A DNA stretch of 17,179 nucleotides from Candidatus Woesearchaeota archaeon. Its GTDB lineage: Archaea; Nanoarchaeota; Nanoarchaeia; Woesearchaeales; JAGVZT01. Shown in pieces: positions 7,893 to 14,831 of this stretch. The stretch lies in NCBI GenBank assembly GCA_017608295.1, contig JAFCGF010000043.1:1-17179 (forward strand). The letters are read 5' to 3'. The translations under genes and the position numbers were made by a program. The number at the start of each line of letters is the position of its first letter. Within the stretch, counting starts at the first letter, position 1. The notes below the pieces were generated by a model that was not told the DNA's origin, did not search any database, and saw nothing but the letters and a program-made list of their open reading frames with translations.

Positions 7893-8248
7893 TACAACTC
7901 CCTCCTATAATCGATATCATAAAACTTCCCATCATTTGCATTTTTAACGAATGGGATAGTAATGCGAATCCCATGATAATCCTGATCACGAATTACTTTT
8001 ATAAGCTTTTCTAATTTAACCCAGAGCGAATACAGATTTAGGTTAGTTAGCCTATCATATATCTGTTGAAGGATTGAGATATCTTTATATCTTCTTTTGA
8101 TAAACTGTTCAGTTGCATCGGACCTCTTGGAATACCTAAAAAGATCTTGCTCCTTCTCTTCGATAAAATCTAACAAGTCCCCCCTCGGATCAGTTTCTTC
8201 AGGCGGATCAAAAGCGTGGTGATATGGTGTATATTTGTCTGGTCGCAT
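7892..8248 (-). CDS. hypothetical element protein (118 aa)
   Basis: I do not recognise the family. The product (start MRPDKYTPYHHAFDPPEETD) is small, charged and mainly helical, with a basic central segment (…EQFIKRRYKDISILQQIYDRL…) and no signal peptide or membrane segment. It starts 5 bases after the stop of the restored VRR-NUC frame and overlaps the RepA-like gene by one base (TAATG). This tight packing argues that it is a real gene of the operon and perhaps a RepA accessory, but no function can be read from the sequence. Confidence 0.7.
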   Translation of the reverse strand: MRPDKYTPYHHAFDPPEETDPRGDLLDFIEEKEQDLFRYSKRSDATEQFIKRRYKDISILQQIYDRLTNLNLYSLWVKLEKLIKVIRDQDYHGIRITIPFVKNANDGKFYDIDYRREL

Positions 8249-8253
8249 AACGA

Positions 8254-8761
8254 TTATTTTTTGGGAGCTTCCGCTGGTACCGGGACCCCTTCTGTTTGAA
8301 ATTTATCTATAAACCATTCATAAAAGCCTTGGAAGTCGCGGGCAATGTAATACAAACCCCCGGCAGCCTCGACCTGGCGTTGATAGGCGGCCTGTGACGG
8401 ACTTTGTCTGTCCCGGCCTACCTTCAACCTCTATTTTTAGTGAAACACCATTAAAGACAGCAGAAATATCGCTGGTGCCTTTTTGCATTGAGGATCTGAT
8501 CCACTGAACAGATCCAACCATCCGGTGAAAACCAACCGTGTCAACGTATTGTTTCCGCTTGTCGAGTATCCGACCGGTGCAAGAGATTCTTTCAGCTTGG
8601 CCTCCACAAAATCGGATATAGTCTATTATGGCCCGGGTAAGCCCGTTTGCTGTCTTATCACTATACTTAGAAATAACCAGGGCGTGATCAGGAACGGAAG
8701 CGTATTTCCGCCGGGTGTGATCCATGGCGAGGCGTCGGAGTTCTTTTAATCCTTGATTCAT
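8254..8761 (-). pseudogene. VRR-NUC-like nuclease, frameshifted at the catalytic lysine
   Basis: The first frame (start 8761) gives MNQGLKELRRLAMDHTRRK…MQKGTSDISAVFNGVSLKIEV, matching small VRR-NUC / PD-(D/E)XK proteins of mobile elements (motif G[TS]xDI…KIEVK). After EV the frame runs on as EGRPGQTKSV… to an early stop at 8318, which is unlike the family. Removing one base (the C at 8425 on the plus strand) restores EVKVGRDRQSPSQAAYQRQ, VEAAGGLYYIARDFQGFYEWF and a tail ending at a TAA at 8254-8256, for 168 residues. The following gene starts 5 bases later, as expected of an intact operon member. The extra base falls immediately before the AAG codon of the catalytic Lys. Start overlaps the HTH stop in ATGA. 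It is either a broken gene, an assembly error or, less likely, a programmed frameshift. Confidence 0.75.
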
Positions 8762-9084
8762 TTTTCCAGGGATTCAGCGGCGGCCTGTTTGATTTCATCC
8801 GTTGTTCTGACCCGGCCGGATTCAATCCAATCCAAGAGCTCCTTCTTATAGAAATATAGGCGCTGCCCTCGTTTCATGTGCGGAATGGTGCCCCGGTGAC
8901 AATATCCATATAGAGTCGGCACCGATTTGCCAGTTATTTTGGCGGCTTCTTTAATATCGATTGGAAACTCCGGGCCTTGGCTATCGGATTGAGAATTGTT
9001 GCGATCTTTTATCGCACATAGGGTGTTCTCAATCCTGGACAACCGAACGGTTATCTCTTCAAAGGGATTAGTTGTTGTATGCAT
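8758..9084 (-). CDS. excisionase-like helix-turn-helix protein (108 aa)
   Basis: This is a small DNA-binding protein of the HTH_17/excisionase family. Residues about 42-91 hold the domain: IDIKEAAKITGKSVPTLYGY, then CHRGTIPHMKRGQRLYFYKKELLDWI, the usual helix-turn-helix plus beta-wing pattern of MerR-like excisionase proteins. The N-terminus is a short coiled-coil-like stretch (…VRLSRIENTLCAI…), common in the Bacteroidota versions. It probably binds near the attachment site to direct excision and/or controls its own operon. A 19-base perfect palindrome lies 5 bases upstream of the start codon (9090-9108). The stop overlaps the VRR-NUC start in ATGA. Confidence 0.88.
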   Translation of the reverse strand: MHTTTNPFEEITVRLSRIENTLCAIKDRNNSQSDSQGPEFPIDIKEAAKITGKSVPTLYGYCHRGTIPHMKRGQRLYFYKKELLDWIESGRVRTTDEIKQAAAESLEK

Positions 9085-9089
9085 ATCTA

Positions 9090-9108
9090 AAAGATTTTAA
9101 AAATCTTT
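9090..9108. promoter_or_regulatory. palindrome before HTH gene (candidate operator)
   Basis: AAAGATTTT (9090-9098) and AAAATCTTT (9100-9108) form a perfect 9-base inverted repeat around one A, directly upstream of the HTH start codon. Its position suggests an operator for the HTH protein itself; a translation-affecting hairpin in the leader is the alternative. Confidence 0.5.
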
Positions 9109-9158
9109 GCAAGATAATACTAACAACACACTATAAATGACTAAATATCAGCTATTCT

Positions 9159-9193
9159 GGTTGTTTGGTTGTTTGACACAACCAAAAACAACC
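9159..9193. repeat. double GGTTGT inverted repeat
   Basis: GGTTGT occurs twice in direct order (9159-9164, 9167-9172), and its complement ACAACC twice (9178-9183, 9188-9193), around a 5-base centre. The structure lies between the stop of the 316-residue gene and the HTH promoter region. There is no T-run on either side to suggest a terminator; a binding site for an element protein or the end of a transcript are both possible. Confidence 0.6.
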
Positions 9194-9221
9194 AAACCGA
9201 TAATGAAACTAAAGGAAGTAA

Positions 9222-10172
9222 TTATATGAGGGGCTGTTCTCGAATAAATTCCTCGATTAAACTAACAATCTCACGGAAGTTATTATTCTGTTCGGGGGGG
9301 GTATCAATAGAAAGGTACTTATTTATTGATGGATCACTTCCAATATCAACACCAAAATATTCCCGAATTGAATTATATAAGTGGGACTTATAGTCAAATT
9401 TAATGCGTCGCCTCCCCTTATAAGACAGGGCCATTATCATATAAGCAATTTCCTTGCCCTTTTTCCCCGAAAACCTCTTTTTAAGAAAATCAGCAAGCGC
9501 AAGCCTCGACTCCGGGAACTCAAGGGTTAAATAATCTGGAAAGGGCATTATGAGGGGTGGCCTTTTTATCGTTCGCTTATCAAAAATTATGTTATCAATA
9601 AAAGAAATGAGTTTCCTACAATAATATAAGAAAAGGCCATTATCTGCAATATAATTAAATGGGTAATTCCTGGCTTTTGGCCTGTGGAATTTCCAATTTG
9701 TTCTCGAAGCCCCAAGGTAGAGGTGTCCATAAGTAAGGCTTTGATCAATTGCAATGACAGCCGAATGGTGCTCTGATAGTTCAATTCGTTTATCAAACTT
9801 AGCCCTTTTTGCCTTTTGCTGGTATTGTAGCGCTCGATCCACAACATAATCATTATGGTATTGAATTGCGGCAGCCGCCTCTTTCTTAATCTCTTGTAAT
9901 TGTGAGTTAAGGAGGTCCAATCTACGAGAGGTTTCAAACCGCTCTGTAATGTGTTTTTTCAACTCATGCAAATAAAGAAGCTCAGTCTCGGAGAAAATAT
10001 CTAATGAGGCAATATAGTAACCCGTCGCTTCCTTGCCCCCTGAATCCATTACTTGAATTGGATTATTAAGGGATTCGCCTGGTTCTGCCTGGCACCTAAA
10101 GATATATTGAATTAGTTTAAGCTCTCGTAATGCCTTATCGGTAAACGTTAATTCGGGATTAGTCTTCTCCAT
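9222..10172 (-). CDS. unrecognised protein between integrase and excisionase (316 aa)
   Basis: I do not recognise this family with confidence. Start at 10172 (MEKTNPELTFTDKAL) overlaps the integrase stop by 14 bases; the longer frame to 10271 would lie inside the integrase gene. Residues about 70-150 are helical and coiled-coil-like (…LYLHELKKHITERFETSRRL…ALQYQQKAKRAKF…). The C-terminal 100 residues (…LADFLKKRFSGKKGKEIAYMI…SIREYFGVDIGSDPSINKYL…) have the general look of the C-terminal region of RteC-type regulators of Bacteroides elements, but the resemblance is weak. It has no signal peptide and no nuclease or ATPase motif. Position between int and xis-like genes suggests a regulator or accessory of excision. 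Confidence 0.75.
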   Translation of the reverse strand: MEKTNPELTFTDKALRELKLIQYIFRCQAEPGESLNNPIQVMDSGGKEATGYYIASLDIFSETELLYLHELKKHITERFETSRRLDLLNSQLQEIKKEAAAAIQYHNDYVVDRALQYQQKAKRAKFDKRIELSEHHSAVIAIDQSLTYGHLYLGASRTNWKFHRPKARNYPFNYIADNGLFLYYCRKLISFIDNIIFDKRTIKRPPLIMPFPDYLTLEFPESRLALADFLKKRFSGKKGKEIAYMIMALSYKGRRRIKFDYKSHLYNSIREYFGVDIGSDPSINKYLSIDTPPEQNNNFREIVSLIEEFIREQPLI

Positions 10173-11445
10173 TGCTTCCAAAGTTTGCGAGTTTCTCGGC
10201 CCATTTCTTCTTTTCCTCGATCTCAAAGTCAGCCAGGTAGGATTCTGTTGTTTGAAGGTTTTTATGACCAAGAGACTCCGAAATAAACTCTGTTGATGCT
10301 CCAGATCGCTTTAACACTGTGGCAAAGCTATGCCGAGCTGTGTATGTAGTTACTTTCATCGGTATCTCAAGATCCTTCGCAAGGTCACCCATACACCGAT
10401 TTATCCTTTTTGTAAAATCTTGAATACGTTTATATTCCTTTTCCGCAGACATTCCGGTTTCAAGGATCGGGAGGAGGTAGGTGTCTGGTAGAAGAGGTTT
10501 GTTCCCCCAGCGATCAATGATACGTCCGATCTGGCGGGTAATAATAATTGTTACCGGTCGGGGGGATTTTCGGGTTTCACGTTCTGTTTTTGCCCTGGTG
10601 ATCCTGATAACATCCCCGTCGATATCCCGATACCTGATCATGGCCATATCTTTCACGTTGATCCCATTACAGAGATAGGAAAACATCCAGTAATCCCGGT
10701 ACATTTGTTCAGATGAGCCGTCCACAGCCGGATAATTCGCTATCAACCCCACCTCCGCCTGCCTCAGGGCCTTCTTTATGTTCTTACCTCCTGGGATCTG
10801 GTATCTTCCCATACCAAAGGGGTAAGGAACATCTTTTATTATCCCATCTCGCCTTGCCTGATTATATATCGTTCGCACATTGCGGAGGTATATTCCGACT
10901 GTAGTGAGGCTGTTTGCACCTCTTTTATCGGTTTTCGTAGTCATCCAGGCTTCATATTTTTTTAGGAAAGTAATTGTCACTGATTCAAAAGGGAGCACTG
11001 GCTTGCCGGTGAAAGCCTTAATTGACCGATGTGTATTCTTCATAGTCACTGCAGTAGATATCCGGTTATCAGCTCGCAAGTCCTTTTCTCTTGCTTTAAG
11101 AGAACCAATCACATCAATCTTATCAAGTTGCTTGCTGAAATATTTCTGTTCGAATGACTCAAATGTGAATACAGGTAATTTCTCAATCACATCCTCCACA
11201 GCGATCCGTTCCAGCTCATTCAAATGAATCCGGATATTCTTATAAGAATCCCGGGGGCGTTCCCCCATTACTTTGGAGAACTTTTCTTTTGACATAGATA
11301 AATTCTGCTTATTCTCATCCTGGAGAACATAATATCGCCGTTTCCTTTGATAGGTAACACGGAGTTTCACCGGATATCGGCCATCTTTGTGCTGCTTCCG
11401 GGTTTCAAGAAAGATCCCAGTGGTGGGTTTACTATCGCTTTTCAT
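10159..11445 (-). CDS. int: tyrosine recombinase / integrase, Bacteroidota type (428 aa)
   Basis: This site-specific recombinase inserts and excises the element. Residues 1-60 form the N-terminal arm-binding domain (…GIFLETRKQHKDGRYPVKLRVTYQ-like…), residues about 95-205 the SAM-like core-binding domain, and about 225-415 the catalytic domain. Catalytic positions: N260 where most families have the first Arg (SYLCNGINVKDMA), K286 (RAKTER), Y368 in place of His in box II with R371 (TTYTARHSFAT), H394 (LGHKNLQTTESYL) and the nucleophile Y403. The N and Y substitutions are usual in this Bacteroidota branch, so the enzyme is likely active. The gene starts 150 bases from the tRNA-Lys fragment, the expected place for int beside its att site. 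A well-matched promoter lies at 11481-11513. Confidence 0.95.
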   Translation of the reverse strand: MKSDSKPTTGIFLETRKQHKDGRYPVKLRVTYQRKRRYYVLQDENKQNLSMSKEKFSKVMGERPRDSYKNIRIHLNELERIAVEDVIEKLPVFTFESFEQKYFSKQLDKIDVIGSLKAREKDLRADNRISTAVTMKNTHRSIKAFTGKPVLPFESVTITFLKKYEAWMTTKTDKRGANSLTTVGIYLRNVRTIYNQARRDGIIKDVPYPFGMGRYQIPGGKNIKKALRQAEVGLIANYPAVDGSSEQMYRDYWMFSYLCNGINVKDMAMIRYRDIDGDVIRITRAKTERETRKSPRPVTIIITRQIGRIIDRWGNKPLLPDTYLLPILETGMSAEKEYKRIQDFTKRINRCMGDLAKDLEIPMKVTTYTARHSFATVLKRSGASTEFISESLGHKNLQTTESYLADFEIEEKKKWAEKLANFGSNGED

Positions 11446-11460
11446 TGCTATTCGGTTTTA

Positions 11461-11504
11461 AGGACACACAAAAGGACACACAAATGTACAAAAAAGGACA
11501 CACA
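11461..11504. repeat. three AGGACACACA direct repeats at the int promoter
   Basis: AGGACACACA occurs at 11461-11470, 11473-11482 and 11495-11504, between the int start and the tRNA fragment and overlapping the predicted int promoter. Such repeats are what one expects of arm-type integrase or excisionase sites next to a core att site, and also of an autoregulatory operator. Confidence 0.7.
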
Positions 11505-11513
11505 GAATACAAA
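11481..11513 (-). promoter_or_regulatory. probable int promoter
   Basis: On the minus strand TTTG (11513-11510) is followed after 21 bases by TACATTTG (11488-11481), a full match to the Bacteroidota TTTG-N19-21-TAnnTTTG pattern, 35 bases upstream of the int start. Two of the AGGACACACA repeats overlap or abut it, so the promoter is likely repressed when they are occupied. Confidence 0.6.
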
Positions 11514-11598
11514 AAAGTTATTAACAAGGTATTGCCAGACGCCTTTATTATATTGCATTTGCGGAGACTATACAAAATTGATAAAAAAGGTATTGATA

Positions 11599-11643
<45 letters not shown>

Positions 11644-11655
11644 CAGAAATAACAA

Positions 11656-11688
11656 GGGTTTCAGCACGTTGATGTTGAAGCCTTTTTT
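11656..11688 (+). terminator. Rho-independent terminator of the tRNA
   Basis: GGTTTCA (11657-11663) and TGAAGCC (11676-11682) pair with one G-T wobble around a 12-base loop, followed directly by a run of six T. It lies 13 bases after the tRNA fragment and was probably the native terminator of the intact tRNA gene. Confidence 0.65.
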
Positions 11689-12085
11689 ATTTATACATAC
11701 ATTTATACATACAGTAGCTCTGTTTGTCAAATAGTCTGCCGATCATTTTTGAAAAATGGACAATTGAATCTGAATGATAATTATTCGCATTCAAGAGTGT
11801 ACGGCGTGCTCTTGTCCTGGGTACACTGAAAATGAAAAAAAGCTCTGTGGTTCAATAAACTACAGGGCTTGTCATTTTTCATGGTGCATGTTGAAGTGCA
11901 TCTATTTTCAAATTACGGTATTGGCTGTCGCCTTGATGTCGGGTCGTGGTAAAAGGCTGATAAAATCGTATTTACTTAGAATTTCATCTAATTATTGTTG
12001 TTGATAACTCGACGAAAATGACGTAAATCTGACATATTCCCGGTGTACATTTGTATTGAATAGGAAAAATTAAATTATTCTGAAA
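11689..12085. other. intergenic region with one hairpin
   Basis: About 400 bases without a convincing gene. It starts with a 12-base tandem duplication ATTTATACATAC (11689-11712). AGCTCTGTGG (11841-11850) and CTACAGGGCT (11860-11869) form a 10-pair hairpin with two G-T wobbles and a 9-base loop, followed by a short T-rich stretch; it may be a terminator. An open frame at 11774-12004 is cysteine-rich and unsupported. Confidence 0.45.
12046..12053 (+). promoter_or_regulatory. possible -7 box before 12086 gene
   Basis: TACATTTG matches the Bacteroidota TAnnTTTG box 32 bases before the ATG. No good TTTG box is seen 19-21 bases upstream, so support is partial. Confidence 0.35.
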
Positions 12086-12433
12086 ATGGGAAAAATTAAA
12101 AGTATTGAAAATGAATTAGGAGTAATTCGTCAATGGTTTCTTGAGAATTATGAATTTAACCCCTTAAACACACGGATCATAGGACAAAAGTATGACGAGA
12201 TATTGACTCTACTTGAGAATGGCAGTTCGCTTGGAATGAGTTTTGGCGATATTAGCTATTCTTCTTTGCATGAACTTTTTTCTCTCCAACTACCAAGAAT
12301 TAGGAAAATACTAAAACCCGATGGTATTATTTTAGCAGCAGAGATTGATAGACCAGTAGAAGATCTATATAGGGATGTTTGTGAGTTAATTATTATCCAA
12401 CTACGACCCCTTGGTGACGGGTTTATAGAATGA
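12086..12433 (+). CDS. hypothetical protein (115 aa)
   Basis: I do not recognise the family. The product (start MGKIKSIENELGVIRQWFLE) is small, soluble and without signal peptide or membrane segment; it is probably an alpha/beta or helical protein (…YDEILTLLENGSSLGMSFGDI…, …HELFSLQLPRIRKILKPDG…). Possible -7 box TACATTTG lies 32 bases before the ATG. It is separated from the nuclease-like gene by 96 bases that carry the presumed cassette boundary, so it may be a separate cassette rather than a partner gene. Confidence 0.65.
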   Translation: MGKIKSIENELGVIRQWFLENYEFNPLNTRIIGQKYDEILTLLENGSSLGMSFGDISYSSLHELFSLQLPRIRKILKPDGIILAAEIDRPVEDLYRDVCELIIIQLRPLGDGFIE

Positions 12434-12482
12434 TTTAGTTCTTTTTCTCGTAGGCAATTTGGCTCATGCGTTTAGCCATCCG

Positions 12483-14598
12483 TTACCGGCAACCCTTCAA
12501 GACAGTGCAAACCTTAATAAATAGTACTAATGAGTGAACCAATTTACTTTGATGAAGAATTTAAAAAGCAGTGGCGTTATGCTTTTGATCAGGCAAGAGT
12601 AGATCGGGATAGGTATTTTAATTGGATAAAAGAAGAAATCAAAATAGCCGTTGACCTGATAAACCGCTATGATAAAATTTATATGTTAGGTGGTTTAGGA
12701 GCAAGACTACTACAGTCATCACCAAACCCCTACAATCAATTCATGGAGACATACAATGGAGAAGACAAAGAACATGCGGAGAAGGAAAAAATAATTGATG
12801 ACGATGAAATTGAAGTATTGTTAGAATACGCAATGAGCATTGCATCAGCAAGTGCAAACACAAAAGCAGGCGTTATACCTACACAAGCAAACATTGACGA
12901 AATACGGGAACAACTTTCGAAAATAAAATACAATGTTGGCTTTTATGAAATGTCAGCAGACAATCCATCTGGGGGAACTGAGTTTGACCACTGGCTAAAA
13001 TTAAGGGTGATGGAAGATGCTATGCATGTTCGTGGTGACGGTTACCATATACACATTGCAGAAGTTTACACAGAAACATTTGCACTGCATGACGGTTTTC
13101 TAAATCAGTATTACGGATTTTCTTCAACTGACATTTATGAAACCATTCAAAGATTAGATGTGTTAGTTGTCTCAAAAATTGCGAATCCTTTTGGGGCTTC
13201 CTTAGCCTACGATAGAATATTTAGACCGAATGAGATAAAGGACATAGAGCATGAAACGAATGAGATGAAAAAATTAGGGATGCAGTTTAAAACTCTTTTT
13301 GGAATCAGGAAAGGAAATGAGGATTTATATTCAGAAGACAATAGACAAACTCCTACAGCTATTCCATTTGATTATATTGAAGGATATAATAGATTATTTT
13401 ATGTTATCCCTGAAAATGAAAAGCAACTAAAAATTTTTAATCTGCTCTCACATCAATTTGGTGACAATGCATTATATCTTCAAGGCAAGTTTGGAGGTTT
13501 CCCTTTGGGAGATTCTGTAATAAAGACAAAACCTCTGATAAAAGTTGGTGATAAGTTTTTTTGTTTCTCCATAAATCTTGCTTTCAGAAATATTTTTGAC
13601 ATCACAGCAAATCTTTTGCTGTCAGCCGATGCAGTTTATTATGAGCAGCGTTTCAAAGGCAACACAAGTCACACATCAAGAGATAACTACATTGAATTAA
13701 AAGTAAAACAACTCTTTGAAAGATTCTTGCCGACAGTTCAGTTTTATCATTCACTGAAATACAACATTGTTGAAGACGGAATTCCAAAAGAACCCGAACT
13801 CGATATTTTAGGAATAGGAAACGATACCCTTTACATCATTGAAGTTAAAGCAGGTGAATTAAATAAGAAACATCGCAGAGGAGCAATCTTAGGATTGAAA
13901 GACCGACTAAAAGAAACGGTGAATGAAGGTTCATATCAGTGTTACCGTGCTGAAAAATTTATCAATGATTCTGCTGCTCCAGAATTCAGATACACGGACA
14001 ACAACCAAGGAAAAACTTTGACAATTAACAAAAGTAAAAATTATCAGACAATTAAAATTTCTGTTACCTACGAACATCTTTCAACTGTTTCAGTCAATCT
14101 TAAATACCTGATTGAATCGGGTGTGTTAAGTGCCGCTTACAAATGGACTTGGATAGTTTCACTTTATGACCTGATGATTTTTGCTGACATGGTTGAGAGC
14201 GAAGCGGACTTCAAAGAGTATCTTCAAAACAGGTTAGGACTTTATGAAAGAAACGATATTGAGTTTCATGACGAGATTGACATACTGGGATATTTCTTTG
14301 AGAACTTATTTCCTCTGAAAGAAGAAAAAGAGAACGAGACAATAATGATGCTTTCATACAAAGACGATATTGAAACCTATTACACACGAACAGGAGTTGG
14401 AATGCCTGGTGTGCAAAAACCAAAAAGAAGGAAATGACTTATAATAAGCTGACTCGGAGACAGAAGGGCAGCCGGCAACATGCTATATAAGGCGTTTGGC
14501 GGGAAGTGCTAAATTTGAAAGCATGAACATTAAAATAACATATCAGCGGTTTGACAGTAAGGTGCTTCTAAATACCAAACGCTTCATATAGCTGATCG
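12483..14598 (+). mobile_element. possible gene cassette carrying the nuclease-like gene
   Basis: The nuclease-like gene is bracketed by matching signals. CGTTACCGGCAAC starts at 12481 upstream of it. CCGGCAAC recurs at 14472, and GTTAAGC (fits the attC core GTTRRRY) lies at 14598-14604 after a long inverted repeat. If recombination acts after the first G of GTT at both sites, the unit is one gene plus its own recombination site, which is the layout of an integron cassette. No integron integrase is visible, the upstream GTTACCG does not fit GTTRRRY, and the upstream site is only a half-site. Confidence 0.35.
12530..14437 (+). CDS. PD-(D/E)XK nuclease-motif protein, possible defence gene (635 aa)
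   Basis: The clearest motif is at residues 421-442: EPELDILG followed by YIIEVKAGEL. It gives D425, E438 and K440, the D-x12-E-x-K arrangement of PD-(D/E)XK nucleases, with hydrophobic beta strands on both sides. A preceding helix (…DNYIELKVKQLFERFLP…) carries the expected N-terminal Glu. The first 370 residues have no recognised domain; they include an acidic stretch (…KIIDDDEIEVLLEYAMSIA…) and a histidine-rich segment (…DAMHVRGDGYHIHIAEV…). The protein ends in a basic tail (KPKRRK). It has no partner methylase or helicase next to it, so a stand-alone restriction-like or abortive-infection role is an inference from fold and cassette-like context. Composition is more AT-rich than that of its neighbours. 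Confidence 0.8.
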   Translation: MSEPIYFDEEFKKQWRYAFDQARVDRDRYFNWIKEEIKIAVDLINRYDKIYMLGGLGARLLQSSPNPYNQFMETYNGEDKEHAEKEKIIDDDEIEVLLEYAMSIASASANTKAGVIPTQANIDEIREQLSKIKYNVGFYEMSADNPSGGTEFDHWLKLRVMEDAMHVRGDGYHIHIAEVYTETFALHDGFLNQYYGFSSTDIYETIQRLDVLVVSKIANPFGASLAYDRIFRPNEIKDIEHETNEMKKLGMQFKTLFGIRKGNEDLYSEDNRQTPTAIPFDYIEGYNRLFYVIPENEKQLKIFNLLSHQFGDNALYLQGKFGGFPLGDSVIKTKPLIKVGDKFFCFSINLAFRNIFDITANLLLSADAVYYEQRFKGNTSHTSRDNYIELKVKQLFERFLPTVQFYHSLKYNIVEDGIPKEPELDILGIGNDTLYIIEVKAGELNKKHRRGAILGLKDRLKETVNEGSYQCYRAEKFINDSAAPEFRYTDNNQGKTLTINKSKNYQTIKISVTYEHLSTVSVNLKYLIESGVLSAAYKWTWIVSLYDLMIFADMVESEADFKEYLQNRLGLYERNDIEFHDEIDILGYFFENLFPLKEEKENETIMMLSYKDDIETYYTRTGVGMPGVQKPKRRK

Positions 14599-14604
14599 TT
14601 AAGC
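14472..14604 (+). repeat. long imperfect inverted repeat, attC-like
   Basis: CTATATAAGGCGTTTGG (14483-14499) pairs with CCAAACGCTTCATATAG (14575-14591) at 15 of 17 positions around a 75-base centre. Pairing extends outward, with unpaired bases, to CCGGCAAC on the left and GTTAAGC (14598-14604) on the right. Unequal arms with unpaired bases and a GTTRRRY end resemble integron attC sites; the left partner does not match RYYYAAC exactly. It lies just after the nuclease-like gene stop. Confidence 0.6.
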
Positions 14605-14651
14605 GTAAGGTTTTTAAATGTTAGTTATTTATAAGCGTAAGTATGATATAA

Positions 14652-14831
14652 ATGAGTAAAATAAAACTGAAATATTACAATATTCAATCAAGAATTCTGA
14701 TAAAAGAAGATGTAATATTCAAGAACTTTACTTTTGAACCTGAATTGAATCCACCGATTAAATCAGTACTTAATAAGCCTGTCAAACACCCTTTGAGTAT
14801 ATTGAGCAGACAATCCTCCCAAGACGATTGA
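14652..14831 (+). pseudogene. 59-codon frame after the attC-like site, probably a broken gene
   Basis: The frame starts MSKIKLKYYNIQSRILIKED, runs through VIFKNFTFEPELNPP and continues into the antisense of the DUF932 gene end, where it stops at 14829-14831. The first 37 or so residues look like an ordinary gene start, placed 48 bases after the attC-like core as the next cassette gene would be. The rest is overlap with DUF932 and unlikely to be original. I read it as the start of a cassette gene truncated near 14763; chance is the alternative. Confidence 0.35.

Noticed and set aside
11774..12004. 76-residue open frame (plus)
   Set aside because: Runs through a hairpin in an intergenic region, is rich in Cys and has no motif.
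14471..14604. Simple Rho-independent terminator of the nuclease-like gene
   Set aside because: The arms are 75 bases apart and no T-run follows the right arm, so a plain terminator does not fit.
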